Shown: positions 1 through 11,830 of the stretch, one piece after another | Numbering within the stretch: the stretch's first letter is position 1 | Layout of the letters: each line of letters starts with the position of its first letter | Assembly (NCBI GenBank): GCA_905250115.1 | Contig: CAJNOI010000027.1 | Location: 339,427-403,426 of the forward strand | DNA length: 64,000 nucleotides | Origin: Adineta steineri | Taxonomy: Eukaryota; Rotifera; Eurotatoria; Adinetida; Adinetidae | Direction of reading: 5' to 3' | Notes under the pieces: model-generated | What the model was told of the DNA's origin: nothing | Database searches by the model: none | What the model saw: the letters and a program-made list of their open reading frames with translations, nothing else | Program-made: the position numbers and the translations under genes

Positions 1-1
1 T

Positions 2-1353
2 CGAGAAGATTTGGCGAAATTATTAGCTAAAGCTTTAGCTACTGATCAAGATTTAGGTTTAGAAGTTAGTGATCAAAAATTAAAATTAAAATGTCCAATT
101 GATCAAAGACGATTAAAAACACCAATAAGAGCAATTACTTGTTATCATATACAATGTTTTGATTTAACGAATTATATTGGTATAAAAATTTTGTTTTACA
201 TACATATTGTAGTTTCTTTCGTTAGTGATGAAACCTTATGACTTAGGAAGATTTATACATCTGAATACTTTAGATTAATAATAATTCATTTTTTTTTGTC
301 AAAAATTGAAGCTAGTCGTTGTTAGTGATATGAAAGAATACAGGAAAAAAAGTTCTATAGATCAGTGTGAAATTATAAGGTAGTTCTAATTAGTGCAAAT
401 CCTTTTCAAGAGAACTTTCTATTAACAATTACGCATGTTCAATATTCTGCTATAGATATAACTAATAGGAGAAAATTTTTCAGTTATTTTTTCATAAGAG
501 CAGAGTGTTATGTATGGATTAATTTTTATTTCATATCAGCTCAAAAAGTTGATATTTTTCAAAAGGTCAATTTTGTAAAGATCGAAAAATAATTATTCTT
601 TATTTTGAATAACGAATTGACTATGTCAATAATAGGGTTATCATTGGCTAAGAAAATACCCACTTTATTTCTCTATAAACACGATGTTCTTTTGACCTCA
701 AAGAATATATCTATTTGCTACTTAATATATGAACTATTGAATTCTTACTATATAAAAAGAAAAATACTTCAATTTTTCTTCCATTATCTGTAATGGAAAA
801 AGACTCAATAGTTTCCAATAGTCGTACAAGGATATTTCTTAGTAAACTTTGCCTCTTTTTTTTTGTAAGGAAGTATCTATGTAAACTCAAAATTCGATAG
901 ATAAATGACATTATTAACAACTATCTTTAACTTGATTTTATACAAACTGAAGTTTCTGTTATATTTATAATTTATTTTCTTTTAGCATTAAATGAAAAAG
1001 CTGGTAAATGGATATGTCCTGTGTGCAATAAACCTGCATTATTTGATGATTTACAAATTGATTCATATACTGACTCAATATTAAATTCGATTGAAAACGA
1101 AAATATAACTGAAATAACTATTGATAGTAATTTACATTGGAAACCTTTCATATCATCAACATCATCATCTCTACTTATTGAACAACAAAATCAGATATCG
1201 TCAAATACTCATGATATTATTTTAGATGATGATCAAATGGATGATGATCAGTATAATCATCAGAAACAACAACAATTTGATTCAAAATCAAATATTCAAC
1301 TAATGCCAACATTGGCACATGAACCGTCTGATATTATTCTTATTGATGATTAA
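2..1353 (+). CDS. PIAS-like SUMO E3 ligase, C-terminal part (5' end outside window)
   Basis: This is the 3' part of a PIAS/Siz-type SUMO E3 ligase, a nuclear enzyme family that recruits SUMO-loaded Ubc9 through an MIZ/SP-RING zinc finger. Exons: <2-179 and 986-1353, with the intron 180-985 (GT at 180, AG at 984-985). The spliced frame carries the SP-RING: CPID near the start, then TCYHIQCFD, then WICPVCNKPALF across the junction, so the zinc-binding Cys/His set is present. The tail is acidic and low-complexity (DDDQMDDDQ) and ends in SDIILIDD, a likely SUMO-interacting motif of hydrophobic residues next to acids, as in other PIAS proteins. The SAP and PINIT parts would lie upstream of the window. 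A second, complete PIAS gene begins about 120 bases downstream on the same strand. The family call is firm; whether this copy is intact at its 5' end cannot be seen. Confidence 0.88.
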
Positions 1354-1473
1354 CTCATACATCTTTTCTTTTCTTTTCTCGTTTTTTTTGCTTATGATAG
1401 AAAGATAAAAACAAAGCTATTGTATATTTGTTTAATCATGAAAAAATTACATAATTTCTGTTGTTTTCAGATC
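1354..1473 (+). promoter_or_regulatory. short intercistronic spacer with a 3' splice acceptor (possible trans-splice site)
   Basis: Only about 120 bases separate the stop codon of the first PIAS gene from the ATG of the second. The spacer is pyrimidine-rich, has no obvious AATAAA signal, and ends in TTGTTTTCAG three bases before the ATG. That is what an operon resolved by spliced-leader addition would look like. An ordinary 5'UTR intron whose donor lies within or upstream of the first gene remains an alternative. Confidence 0.4.
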
Positions 1474-3453
1474 ATGAATAATCTAACAGATGAACAACAT
1501 TATCAACATTTACAATCATTACCTATTAATGATTTACAAACATTATTAACATTTGCTGGACAATCCAGAACTGGTAAAAGACAAGAATTAATTGATCGTT
1601 GTCATGTATTAATTAAATCATCAATAACAATAAGAGAAAAATGTGAAGAATTACATAATAAACGTCATGGACTAGGTGAAAAACAAACAATACCTTATCC
1701 TAGAGATTCAACAAATACATTGAGAACAACACATCATCAAATGCATTCAAATCAACATCAAAATATTGATATACGTTTTGCACCATTTACATTTAATGAA
1801 GATCTATGTGTTATTTCAACTCCACATACAGTTGCATCATCTAAACAATCATCAAATGCACCACAATCATTGGTTAATTTTTATTTCTTATTATCAGCAC
1901 AACAAGCATCAGGTTTGTAAAAAGAATTAATTAAATAATGATCAGTATATTCAATGACTTGATAAAGATATAAAGAGTTGTTTGCATCGTTCGAATATAC
2001 TGTAGGTTTTTACTCAACCGTCTAAATTCCTAAACCGAAAACATGAGTTACTCAAATACGCTGTTTACTTTTGTAAAATTTCATATTAATTAAAATATTC
2101 ATAAATACTTACAATTTCTTACTATTAGTTTTGTGAAAATCGAAAAGCATTGCATTTTTTGGTCAATATATTGTTTGTAGTAGATAAATACATTCAAGTT
2201 TTTGTTTTTCTTCTGATTCTACAAAATGATAGACTGCTCCCTCATCTCATTTTAGAATTATGTATGATAAATCTTTTATATTATAGATGTTGCAACATCA
2301 ACATTTTTCAATTCTGATCAATCAAAAGTTGAATATCGAAAACAAATATTATTAAGATTTACAACAATTGGTGGTGATTCAATGAATAATGGTATTAATG
2401 CTCCAGATAAATTACCACCAAATCTATATGTTATTGTTAATAATCGAGTAGTTCCATTACCACAACCAAAACCAACAGCAAAACCAAATTCAGATGTTAT
2501 TCGACCAGGTACTATTCATTTTCGAACAATTAATATCATTCTTTTATAATTATGTTATAGGTCGTCCAATCGATATAACAGAATATTGTCGTTTATGTCC
2601 TTTAATATCTAATCTAATTGAAATATCATGGTTTACTCAAGATTTAACAGTTCCAGCTCCAACATATGTTGCTGCTGTTGTTCTAACTGAACGTAAAACA
2701 GTTCCACAATTATTAGCTCGTCTTAATCGTCCATCAGCAGTTCGTCCATCTATTGAAACTCAACGTACAATAACACAAATTTTATCAGCTCCACAAACTC
2801 CTCAAGGAACTGATAATGATCTTGAAGTTGCATCAACATCACTTCGTTTACCACTTGAATGTCCAGCAATGCGTATTCGAATGAGAATGCCTGGAAGAGC
2901 AATAACATGTAAACATGTGCACTGTTTTGATTTAGAAGGTTATTTACGTATGAATGAAAAAAAACCAAGTAAATAGATTATATTCGTTTTTTCTTTTTAA
3001 TTTTTTTTCGTTTATTTTATTTTAAGCTTGGCTTTGTCCTGTCTGTAATAAACCAGCACTATATACAGATTTATTTGTTGATCAATTTTTTATTGATGTT
3101 ATTGGCAAATGTCCAACGGATACTAAAGCTATTGAGTATGAACCAAATGGACAATGGAAAGCTTGTGGAGAAGAGAAACAATCGAGACGAGCACAACGTG
3201 AAAAAGAAGCATTTAAAGCAGCACTAGCAGCAAAAAATACCAATGGAAAATCAATGGCAGATAATGATAATTCACCTACTGAAGATTCTGATGATGAACG
3301 ATCACGTACAAGTAAATTAAAATTAAAAAATAAAAAACAAAACTAATAGATTTCTTCTTTCTCTTTTTCTTTGAAAAATTAGAATCAATCGAACGTTCAA
3401 CTGCACCAGCAGCTCAAGATGACATTCCTATTATCGAACTAGATGATGATTAA
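1474..3453 (+). CDS. PIAS: PIAS-family SUMO E3 ligase, complete
   Basis: Complete PIAS-type SUMO E3 ligase. Exons: 1474-1912, 2287-2508, 2561-2968, 3027-3311, 3383-3453. All junctions are GT-AG and the phases agree. The N-terminal SAP-like helix pair contains LPINDLQTLLTFAGQSRTGK followed by ELIDRC, the DNA/chromatin-binding module of the family. A PINIT region follows (YVIVNNRVVPLPQPKP, then GRPIDITEYCRL). The SP-RING runs from LECPAMRIRM through GRAITCKHVHCFD to WLCPVCNKPALY, with the Trp and Cys/His ligands retained. The C-terminus is charged, with an alanine/lysine-rich stretch, and ends in IPIIELDDD, a good SUMO-interacting motif. The ATG at 1474 lies 3 bases after a polypyrimidine-AG (AG at 1469-1470), which reads as a splice acceptor for a 5'UTR exon or a spliced leader. 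The protein is somewhat shorter than vertebrate PIAS proteins. Confidence 0.93.
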
Positions 3454-3573
3454 TATTTGTAATCTATTTTTTTTTATTCTCTATCTCTTGCGCGGTTTCT
3501 GTGTAAAATTGAAACAATAAATTATACACATATATTAATACATATTGAAAAAAAAACGATGCATGCTTTGTCT

Positions 3574-4617
3574 TTAAACACTGCCTACGGCTCGTAATGG
3601 AATATCGCGTCGATGGTTCGCAGTTTCAGATTCTCTATGAACACGTCGTTGAGAGCTTCTATAACATACATATACACCAGCAATACCACCAATTAATGCA
3701 ATACCTCCCATAGCACCTGCGAGACCACCAATAATTTTCCACGTCGGATTTGGTGGTGCTAAAAAGAGATGAATTAGAATAAAATAGAATAAGTCAAACT
3801 CATACGTATTGGTGTTGTATATACTGGTTCAGTCGTTGTTGTAGTTGTCGTTGCTTTAAAAAAGATTTATTTAGAAAATTCTTATTAAACTAAATTTAAA
3901 ATTAGATACTTGTTGTTGTACTTCTTGTTGTTGTAGTTCTTGGTATTGTAGTTGTTGGTATACCTGGTGTTGTAGTTGTAATAATAGTGGTAGTTGTTAT
4001 TGTTGTTGTTGTTGTTATTGTTGTTGTTGTAACTATTGGTGTAGTTGTGGTTGCTTCAGTGCTAATTATAGTAGGTGCTTCTGTAGTGATCACTTCGACA
4101 ATAACTCCATTTGTTGTTACACTTTCCTCTGTAGTGGAAGGCTTTAAATATAATAAGACAATGATTCATCTTTAAACTATAAGAAGTTTTTATCTTATAT
4201 TTATTTGAATGCAACATTTTTAAGAATGTAAGACAATCGTAATAGAAGTTATCTATTCGGAAACTTTAATTATAGTACAAAACAAGATATTTTATTCAAG
4301 ACTTATTAATTTATAGACAATTATGTTCGTTATCTATACTCGATTTTTTATTTTTGTAGACGAAAGAATTTAATATAATAAACAGCACATTCCGTTCGCA
4401 TTTTATTACTCGAGTAAAAATAAAAAATTAATATTTTAAGTAAACTATTCCATTAGTTATAAATATAGAATTTATAATCACATAATTTAATAGAAAAGTC
4501 TTGAATATTCTTTATTCTCTACAAAACATAATAATTTTTAGTCAATCGAGAATTTTTACTTACATCTTCTTGACTTTGCGCATGTAATATAACAAATCCC
4601 ACTAGAACAAATGACAT
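3574..4617 (-). CDS. small mucin-like type I membrane protein
   Basis: Four exons on the minus strand: 4564-4617, 3910-4141, 3806-3853, 3574-3758, giving 172 residues. The first exon encodes a short signal peptide (MSFVLVGFVILHAQSQED). Exons 2 and 3 encode a stalk made almost only of Thr with some Ile/Pro (TTTTTITTTTIITTTTPGIP), which would be densely O-glycosylated. The last exon encodes a Gly-zipper transmembrane helix (WKIIGGLAGAMGGIALIGG) followed by a basic cytoplasmic tail of about 30 residues (CYRSSQRRVHRESETANHRR). The topology is therefore a secreted N-terminus, mucin stalk, one membrane pass and a short tail. No enzymatic domain is present and I do not recognise a named family. Tandem codon repeats in the stalk make its length likely to vary between alleles. 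Confidence 0.8.
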
Positions 4618-6670
4618 TATTAAATTATTATTTATATTTATTTTAAATACGTACAGAATAGAATTGATGAAAAAGAATAGATCTTCATTGATTCAACTAC
4701 TAGATGTATATTTTTAAAATAATAACAAGAATGTGTTTGCATCACATTTTCAGTATATTGATAAGATAACAAAAGAAAATATATTACTAAGAGAAAGGTA
4801 TGATAATGGCTCGAGAAAAGCAAACAGTCATGTCGATCTTGACTACCGTATATAAATATCAGTTGATACATTTTAATGATTTATATTTTCTGTTCCATAT
4901 ATTATAATTCTAAAGCATTATTTGGAAAAATCATGAACAGTTTCTTCAATAATAATGAAAGACTATTTTCCAATGAATAAACTAATATCAAAGAAAAATT
5001 AGATGTACTCAAAATCCTAGAAAATTTTAAATTTTCATTCAATTGAATAACACTCAGCATTGGAGAACATTTCCAAGATTGTTTCAAGAAAAGCATGCAG
5101 TGATAAATTCAACCTTGAACAAAAGTAAAATTGTGTAATAACAAGATACTCGACGTCAAAATATCCAACGGCAGGTTTACCGGAGAAAAAAGAATAATAA
5201 AACATTAAAATAATGAAAAATTTTTAAGAAAGTTTGATAGAACAGATCTATTTGCAAATATAGGTTAAGTAATAATTACAGCATTTATTATATACGTTGA
5301 AACACTATCTGTCTGTTTTTCTGATTATCTAAGTGAAAATAAAGTGACCTATAAATAAGAGCTCATCTTTTATTCTTGTAAGAATCAGGAAAACTAATAT
5401 TTATTCACAAGAAATTTGAGAAATAACAAGTTCTCTTCATTGCAAAGATAATTGAATCAAAACATCCCTTGTTCTGTTCTATTGAACAGCATCGCTTTGT
5501 CACAAACACTTAACTTCGAGGGTAGTGTCAAATAATGATCTATTAAAAGTTTAAGAATAACAAGAATCTATGATGGCTATCTTCGAATAATCTATCTTAA
5601 ATTTATGAGTATCAAAACATTTCGCCTTGATATTTGACATAAGTATGTTTTTAATATAAACAAATATACAAATTAATATGATTACAATCAGTCAATCTTT
5701 CGTAATATTATCAAACAAAATGTCATCATTGTATAATCAGTTATAAGACATCAAAAAAGTAGTCTTATTCATCAAATATGTTGTAACTAAAAAATTTAGA
5801 TATAACCAATAGTTATTCTTACGATCAGATAATCTTGTCACTCATGCAATGACTTTTTCCAGGTCATAGAAATATCTATTTTTTGATTATATATATTAAA
5901 CAAATGAAACATTTTCCTCATGGTTACAGGAAGACATTCTAATCAATAATCTTTGATGAATGACAGTTGGTTCTAATAAGACATTTTTTCACCCACACAT
6001 ATATATATATCTTTCATCACCATGTGTAAAAACTATTAAGACTAATGTTCATCAAACAAATGATGTCATAGAGATCAATGGTAGTAGTACGAATATGATC
6101 GATGATAGTATGTAAATCATATTGGTGATAAAATTTTTGTTCTATTCATAAGATTTCCGTTCTGGGTTTTTTTCTTTTTGTTCCTGTCACTTTCCTGTTT
6201 GAAAGAAAAAAAAGACGTAATATCTCTTGTCCTTGTCACCTTTTGAGATGAACATAATGGCTAATGGAAGACAGAAAAAAAGGAGAAAAAAAACAAGGGT
6301 TATTCATCTTTTTTTTTTCTTTTTTTTTCTCTCTCTCTTCATCTTTTCTTAGTTTATAGTTCGATCGTAGATAAAAATCTATTCTGATGCTCTTACTGCT
6401 TGACAAAGCAATTTTGCTCCTTTTTTTCTTCTTTCTTACAAATATTCATGTTCAGTTACTCCTTAGACTAAACGACTATTCTCTCACTCACGCACGCAAA
6501 ACACGCACTCTCCTTCTCTTGTCTTCTCTTTTATGTACTCATGCATAGAAGAAACATAGAGAAATAGGAGAAAGAAAAACGAAGTTCATTAAATAAGACT
6601 GAGTAAAACAAGTAACAACAAATATTGCAGTTAGTTTCCTTATTTTCAATTTATTTACTTCAAACATAGA
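4618..6670. other. AT-rich intergenic region
   Basis: No supportable gene was seen. The stretch is AT-rich with short ORFs lacking codon bias. Around 6290-6340 there are long T/C runs, and the last 100 bases before 6671 are probably promoter and 5'UTR of the next gene. Confidence 0.5.
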
Positions 6671-8032
6671 ATGGCACCACCAAAGTCTTCCTTTCAAATT
6701 ACTGCTCAAGCTGAAACTTTACTTATTTATGGAATATTTTTATTTTTGACGGGTCTGGTACAAATTGCGGTTACAATTGGACATCGATATATTATTGAAA
6801 AAAGCAATCATAATTTTGATGATATAAAGTTTATTAATCTTCTTCCAATATCATTTACTATGAATGATATTCATCTTTGGTATATTTATCCATCAGCAAT
6901 ATTAGTAAGTTTTTTTTATAATAAAGAAAAATGTCATATGTGACAATAGTTGAAAAATATTCAACATTAATCCTTTTCAACTTTGATTAAATCAAAAGAA
7001 TTCTTCTCTCTCTCTATTATAAATCAAACAAATTAAATAGTTTTCTATTGAAAGAAAAAAACCTTAATCTGTATAAATATTTATCAACACCTGGAGTGAT
7101 ATGTCATTTACATTTATAGTAATAAAAATAGATTTCTTTCATTTTAATGAGAAAAACAAAAATTTATAACTGAGAAATTAATATAAATGTTTTTGTCGGA
7201 GGTTATTTTCTTTCAATTAAATAAGTATGTTCATTTTAATTAATAGACATACACACACACCTTTATTTGATATCATGTGATAAATAATTTTAGACGATTA
7301 TACCGTGTATTTGTTGTGTAATGTATGCCATATTCAAAAGACCTTTTATGGTAAAATCAAATAAAGAAAATAAAAAAAAACGTATATATTACACTTCATA
7401 TCATATTTAGGCGATTTTAATTTGTATGTCTTCGTTAATGAGTTTTATTTCATCATCAGTTTATATCGGTCTTCTTATTATTCATACCCTTGAATATTGG
7501 CAAACGATTTCATCGCCACGTTTTAAATCATTTCTCTCGACCACAACAACTACAACGTAAATTTTCTTTCTATTTACTCTTCGTTTTTTTGTATTCTGTT
7601 CACTTCTATATAGGCGGCTTCTCGTTCCTTTCGATGAACCAGCTACTTTTGTTAATTTAGCACTACTTATAACATTTACATTAGCACTTGTACAAGCACT
7701 TTTATCATTGATTGGTGCAGTTATTTCTTGTCTTTGGTCGCCATGTTGTATTAGTTCAGTGCCAAGTTATAAATCAATGGCAACTAATACCCACTATGCT
7801 CAAACAACACCACATCGATTTGAAGTATGTTTTAATAAAATAATTTTTGATTTTATATATAATTTATTTTTTTTCTTCTTAGAATACTCAATCGTCAACA
7901 ATACGAAGTGTGAAACGTCAACAATATCCTGAAGCTCATCGATTTATTACAACAAATGAATCGTCAGATTCGGTAATAAATGGTTTTCTTCATAAAAGTC
8001 CATTAATTCGAAGTAATTATGATGATGTGTAG
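6671..8032 (+). CDS. uncharacterised multi-pass membrane protein
   Basis: Four exons: 6671-6904, 7411-7556, 7614-7824, 7883-8032, giving 246 residues with consistent phases. The sequence shows hydrophobic segments at roughly residues 16-37 (LLIYGIFLFLTGLVQIAVTIG), a long pair around 72-105 (YPSAILAILICMSSLMSFIS then SSVYIGLLIIHTL), and about 145-175 (FVNLALLITFTLALVQALLS then GAVISCLW). This suggests a four-pass (tetraspan-like) topology. A cysteine-containing turn SCLWSPCCISS follows the last helix, and then a Ser/Thr/Gln-rich tail of about 65 residues that is probably cytoplasmic. There is no tetraspanin CCG motif or claudin W-GLW-C-C signature, so I do not assign it to those families. The ATG at 6671 is preceded by A-rich sequence. 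Confidence 0.75.
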
Positions 8033-8413
8033 ATCTTCTATTTATTTTGTCTTTGTAAATACTTATTGTCATTTTTACATGTTCGTCTATATTTTTTTTT
8101 GTTAAGAAAAGAGAAAAATATTTATTCATTATTCAGTACAATCGAAGAAATAATAAAATTATTAATATCTTTCTTCTAGCAAAGAACTGTGATGGAATAT
8201 TGTAAAGAAGAATGAAGATTAGAAAATTAATACTTATTGTTAGATTTTACTGTCTCAGACATATTTGTTTATTGCTTATTATAGAATATTAATAAAGTAG
8301 GAAAAAAAAGAGAAAGATAAATACGTATTTATAATTTAGTTTTACAATAAAATATTTAATTTGTTTAAAAGTGCAAACGCCATTGATGTCAATGATTTAC
8401 AACAACTACGATG
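8033..8413. other. 3' flank of the membrane-protein gene
   Basis: AT-rich flank with several AATAAA-like hexamers (for example near 8150 and 8290). No gene was seen. Confidence 0.4.
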
Positions 8414-8569
8414 TTAGATTTTCGAGGACAAAGTATTTTGAGACTGAATGTAAGCGTGGGTATTCTCTTCATCTTCTATATAGATACTCTCATCCACGCC
8501 CACACCCTCTTCAAGGTCATTTCGAATGATCTCGGAATCATCACTATGGACTTCCTGATCGCTTTTAAC
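8414..8569 (-). pseudogene. orphan acidic coding fragment (terminal exon or relic)
   Basis: A minus-strand frame of 51 codons runs from a good acceptor (TTTTTTCTCTAG just above 8569) to a TAA at 8414-8416. It encodes a very acidic peptide (SDDSEIIRNDLEEG, then YIEDEEN). Codons are GC-richer (GTC, ATC, GAC, GAG, GTG, GGC, ACC, CAC, TCC, TCG) than in neighbouring genes, which end almost always in A/T. No upstream exons could be found in the 3 kb above it. It may be the last exon of a decayed gene or a remnant of a mobile or transferred element. The family is not recognised. Confidence 0.35.
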
Positions 8570-11500
8570 CTAGAGAAAAAATTGTTAGATCGATATTGAG
8601 TTGAATTTCCTGTTTGAATTCACGATTTAGTTGCCCGATTGAAATTATCATGAAAGTAAATACGATATCTCAAGAAAGCAATTGAGTTAAAGAAAAACAA
8701 ACGCTTAACTTTTATCAGCTTGATGTAATGAATGTAATAACAATAAAATAAATGGTCTATTTCTATTTAAAAATTACTTGATAGATTTTTCATGAGCAAA
8801 AAGTACTTTTTCGAATTGTTAACATAAACAGTATTATTTAAATACTCAAACAACAGCTCAATGATCAGCAAATTTTATTTAAAAACTGTAGGTGATTTTC
8901 GTTGAAATTAATGGTTTTTTTGTTGATTTTTAACTAATAAATAAAATATATATCCAGGTTCAATGTATCAAGTTGCATCAAAAAGTCAAGAAAAAAGAAC
9001 GGGTTTATTTTTGGATTGTACCGAATTTTTACATACGATCAACAACGGGAACATTCAACAATGAATTTTCCAGAGAGAGAGAGAAAGTATTTATGGATCG
9101 TTGAACCGGCAAATTAGATATTCCTTTGTTTAAGATATAGAGTGAATAAATGTTTTAGATCAAGTAAAATCCTTGTTAATCAATCAGTTTTAACAAAAGA
9201 AGCTTATTGAATTATAGCTTTTATTTTATAAATATTTACTGAATTAAATTCTTCAACTTATCGAGATTAATTTGAACAACATAAACTTAGTGTCAGTCTT
9301 GCACTTTGAAATTCTCAAGATGACATCAATCAAATCTTGAAAATACACTCGTTCGTAAAGTATTTTTTCAAGCTATTTACAAATTCATTGAGATATGACA
9401 CACCTTAACGCTTCATTTATTATGCTGTTCCTATGTTCGCATGATAATAGTCTTGTAATTCTCTAAATCTAATTGATTACATTCTATTTCCTGTAAATAA
9501 TTCTTCAATTTTCACAATCATGTTCTCTGAGATAATTAAGCGTATTTTTCTCTATTAATAGTTTTCTTTTATATGTTCTCTATAATAAGTATTGTAACAG
9601 ATGTAAGTAATTGCAAAACGTTTACATTGTGTCTTCTTTTTCTTTCTAAATAAATTAGACATACGTCATTCGAAAATTGCAGAAAAACTATTTTTTTGAA
9701 GGTTAACAAACATATTTATTACATTCTTTATGTTTATTCTACTTAGCATTATTAAATTCTTCTTATAACAAAAAAATATCAAATATTCACCTGAAGAATA
9801 CAAAAAGTTTATTTTTTATTGCACTAAGAAAGTACGTATAGAGATAATAGAGTACAATAACATATATATGTTTATAAGGAAACATAATTATTTTGCTAAT
9901 TTTTTCTATATATTAATCATTCGTGATATCTGCTATTTGAGACAATGTATTTCATTGCTGAATGATGATATTTATGTCCAGTAAAGCGAAACACTCATTC
10001 ACGCAACGAAGCACGTTTTAGATTGGTCGTTGTCTTTTCTTTTTTTGTTAGTTTATTCTCTTTGAAGTTTTTTTCTTCTTTTTTTTATATTATACCCAGG
10101 TATATATAGATATATATAAATTCAGACAAAAAAATACGGTATAATTCTTAGAAAATAATAATAATAATAATCATCATCATGGAAAAGTAGTAGTAACAGT
10201 AAAAACATCTTCTTTTTTCTTCTTGACTTTTCTTCAGTCTTTGTTATTATTGCATGTTCATTTAAAAAAGAATGAAAAGATTTCTCATGTCATTCTCTAC
10301 TAAGATCTTATGTGTTTGATGAGAACTATAGCATAGAAAAGGACGGAAAACATAGCAATAAACGTCATTTTTCTCATTATCATATAGTCCTATTGAATTG
10401 CACATGTAGATAGAGACAAATGATCAGAATATAGAAAAAATAAAGTAGTGATAATTGCAGTGATTATCATATAAATTACTATTTACATGGTTTTCTTTAT
10501 TTGCTAATCTTAGACTTGTTTAGATTTAATAAATATCGTATATATATATAGAGTGACAGAGAGAGAGAAAGCGAGAGAAAAGGATCTTGATATTGATAAA
10601 AAATTCTATTGCTTCTTTTCCCCTCTATATTTAGTTCTATATGGTACTTGAGTTAATTTATTCAACAGAATCAGATTCTAAAATTTCTTCTTCTCCTTTC
10701 TTGAGCTAGATTTACTTTTCAATTAACTATACCAATATATAATATTGATTTAGATCGATCAAAAAATTTGCAGGAGCTAAATAGGCGAGTATAAAAACAA
10801 AATATTTATAGTTAGAACGTTATTCCTTTTTTTGGATGATAATATTTGTCAGAACATCGATCAATTAGTGATAGGAATCAAACCGGATTCATAAGCCAAA
10901 ATCTTTTTCAATTCTTTCTTATAAAAAAATATACATATGGAGATTAGGGGAGTATCATGGATTTCTATTCGTCTCTTTTCATCTTGATTAGATTATAATC
11001 GATTGGTAGCGATCGATCCATGATAAGTATTGAATCAAATTTATTATTAGATAGTGTTCTAGAAATAAGAAATCAATTTATAATGTCCGATATATAGATA
11101 TTATTATTTCCTAACTTAGTTTTGTTTTACAGAGACATCGTTAGAACTCGCTTTTAATTTACTCATTGATATGCTACTGTCTATATACGACTTCCATAAG
11201 CATAAACAGAATGTCAGAGTCAAAAATCATTTATTCAGAACACTTCCTCCTTTTTTTTCTTCTTTTGTCGCATTTATTTGTAGTGACGTCAAATTATGCA
11301 TAAACATGTTTCACATATATGCATAATAATTAGAATATAGAAAAATTAGATTTTTTTTGCTTATATTCGAATGATTGGTCTTTTTCTTTTTTTGTTTTGT
11401 TTTGTTTTGTTTATGTGTTACTTAATCGATGAAGGTTATTTATGCTTTTAAAGTTATTCTTTTTTATCTGACAAAACAAGTAGTTAGAGTTGTCATTGAT

Positions 11501-11830
11501 GAGTTGTCTAACTACTCTAAGCTATTGCTAATGCAGAAGTAGTCATGGATAAGTAGGAGGAAAACAGTCCAGGTCTAACTACTTATATTTCTTTTTAGTT
11601 TATCACGACGTTGGCTTCCTTTTAGATAATAGATGTTATAAAAGGCACATTTTCTTCTTCGTATTTGTCAATCTTTATTATTAAAGTGAATGTTCCTTCT
11701 AAAAACAATTAATAGACTATGATATATTTATCTATATAAATATGTATGTATATGACTATTTCTTTTTATAATTATTTAATATTACGCTAGTTATTTATTT
11801 ATTTATTTATTCGTAGAATATCTACTCTTG
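8570..11830. other. long AT-rich intergenic region
   Basis: No gene could be supported. It contains simple repeats (AAT/ATC trinucleotides near 10157-10180, GA runs near 10555-10580, a TTTTG pentamer run near 11393-11411). It ends in TTATTTATTTATTCGTAG at 11799-11816, which looks like a splice acceptor for the 5'UTR of the following gene. Confidence 0.45.
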
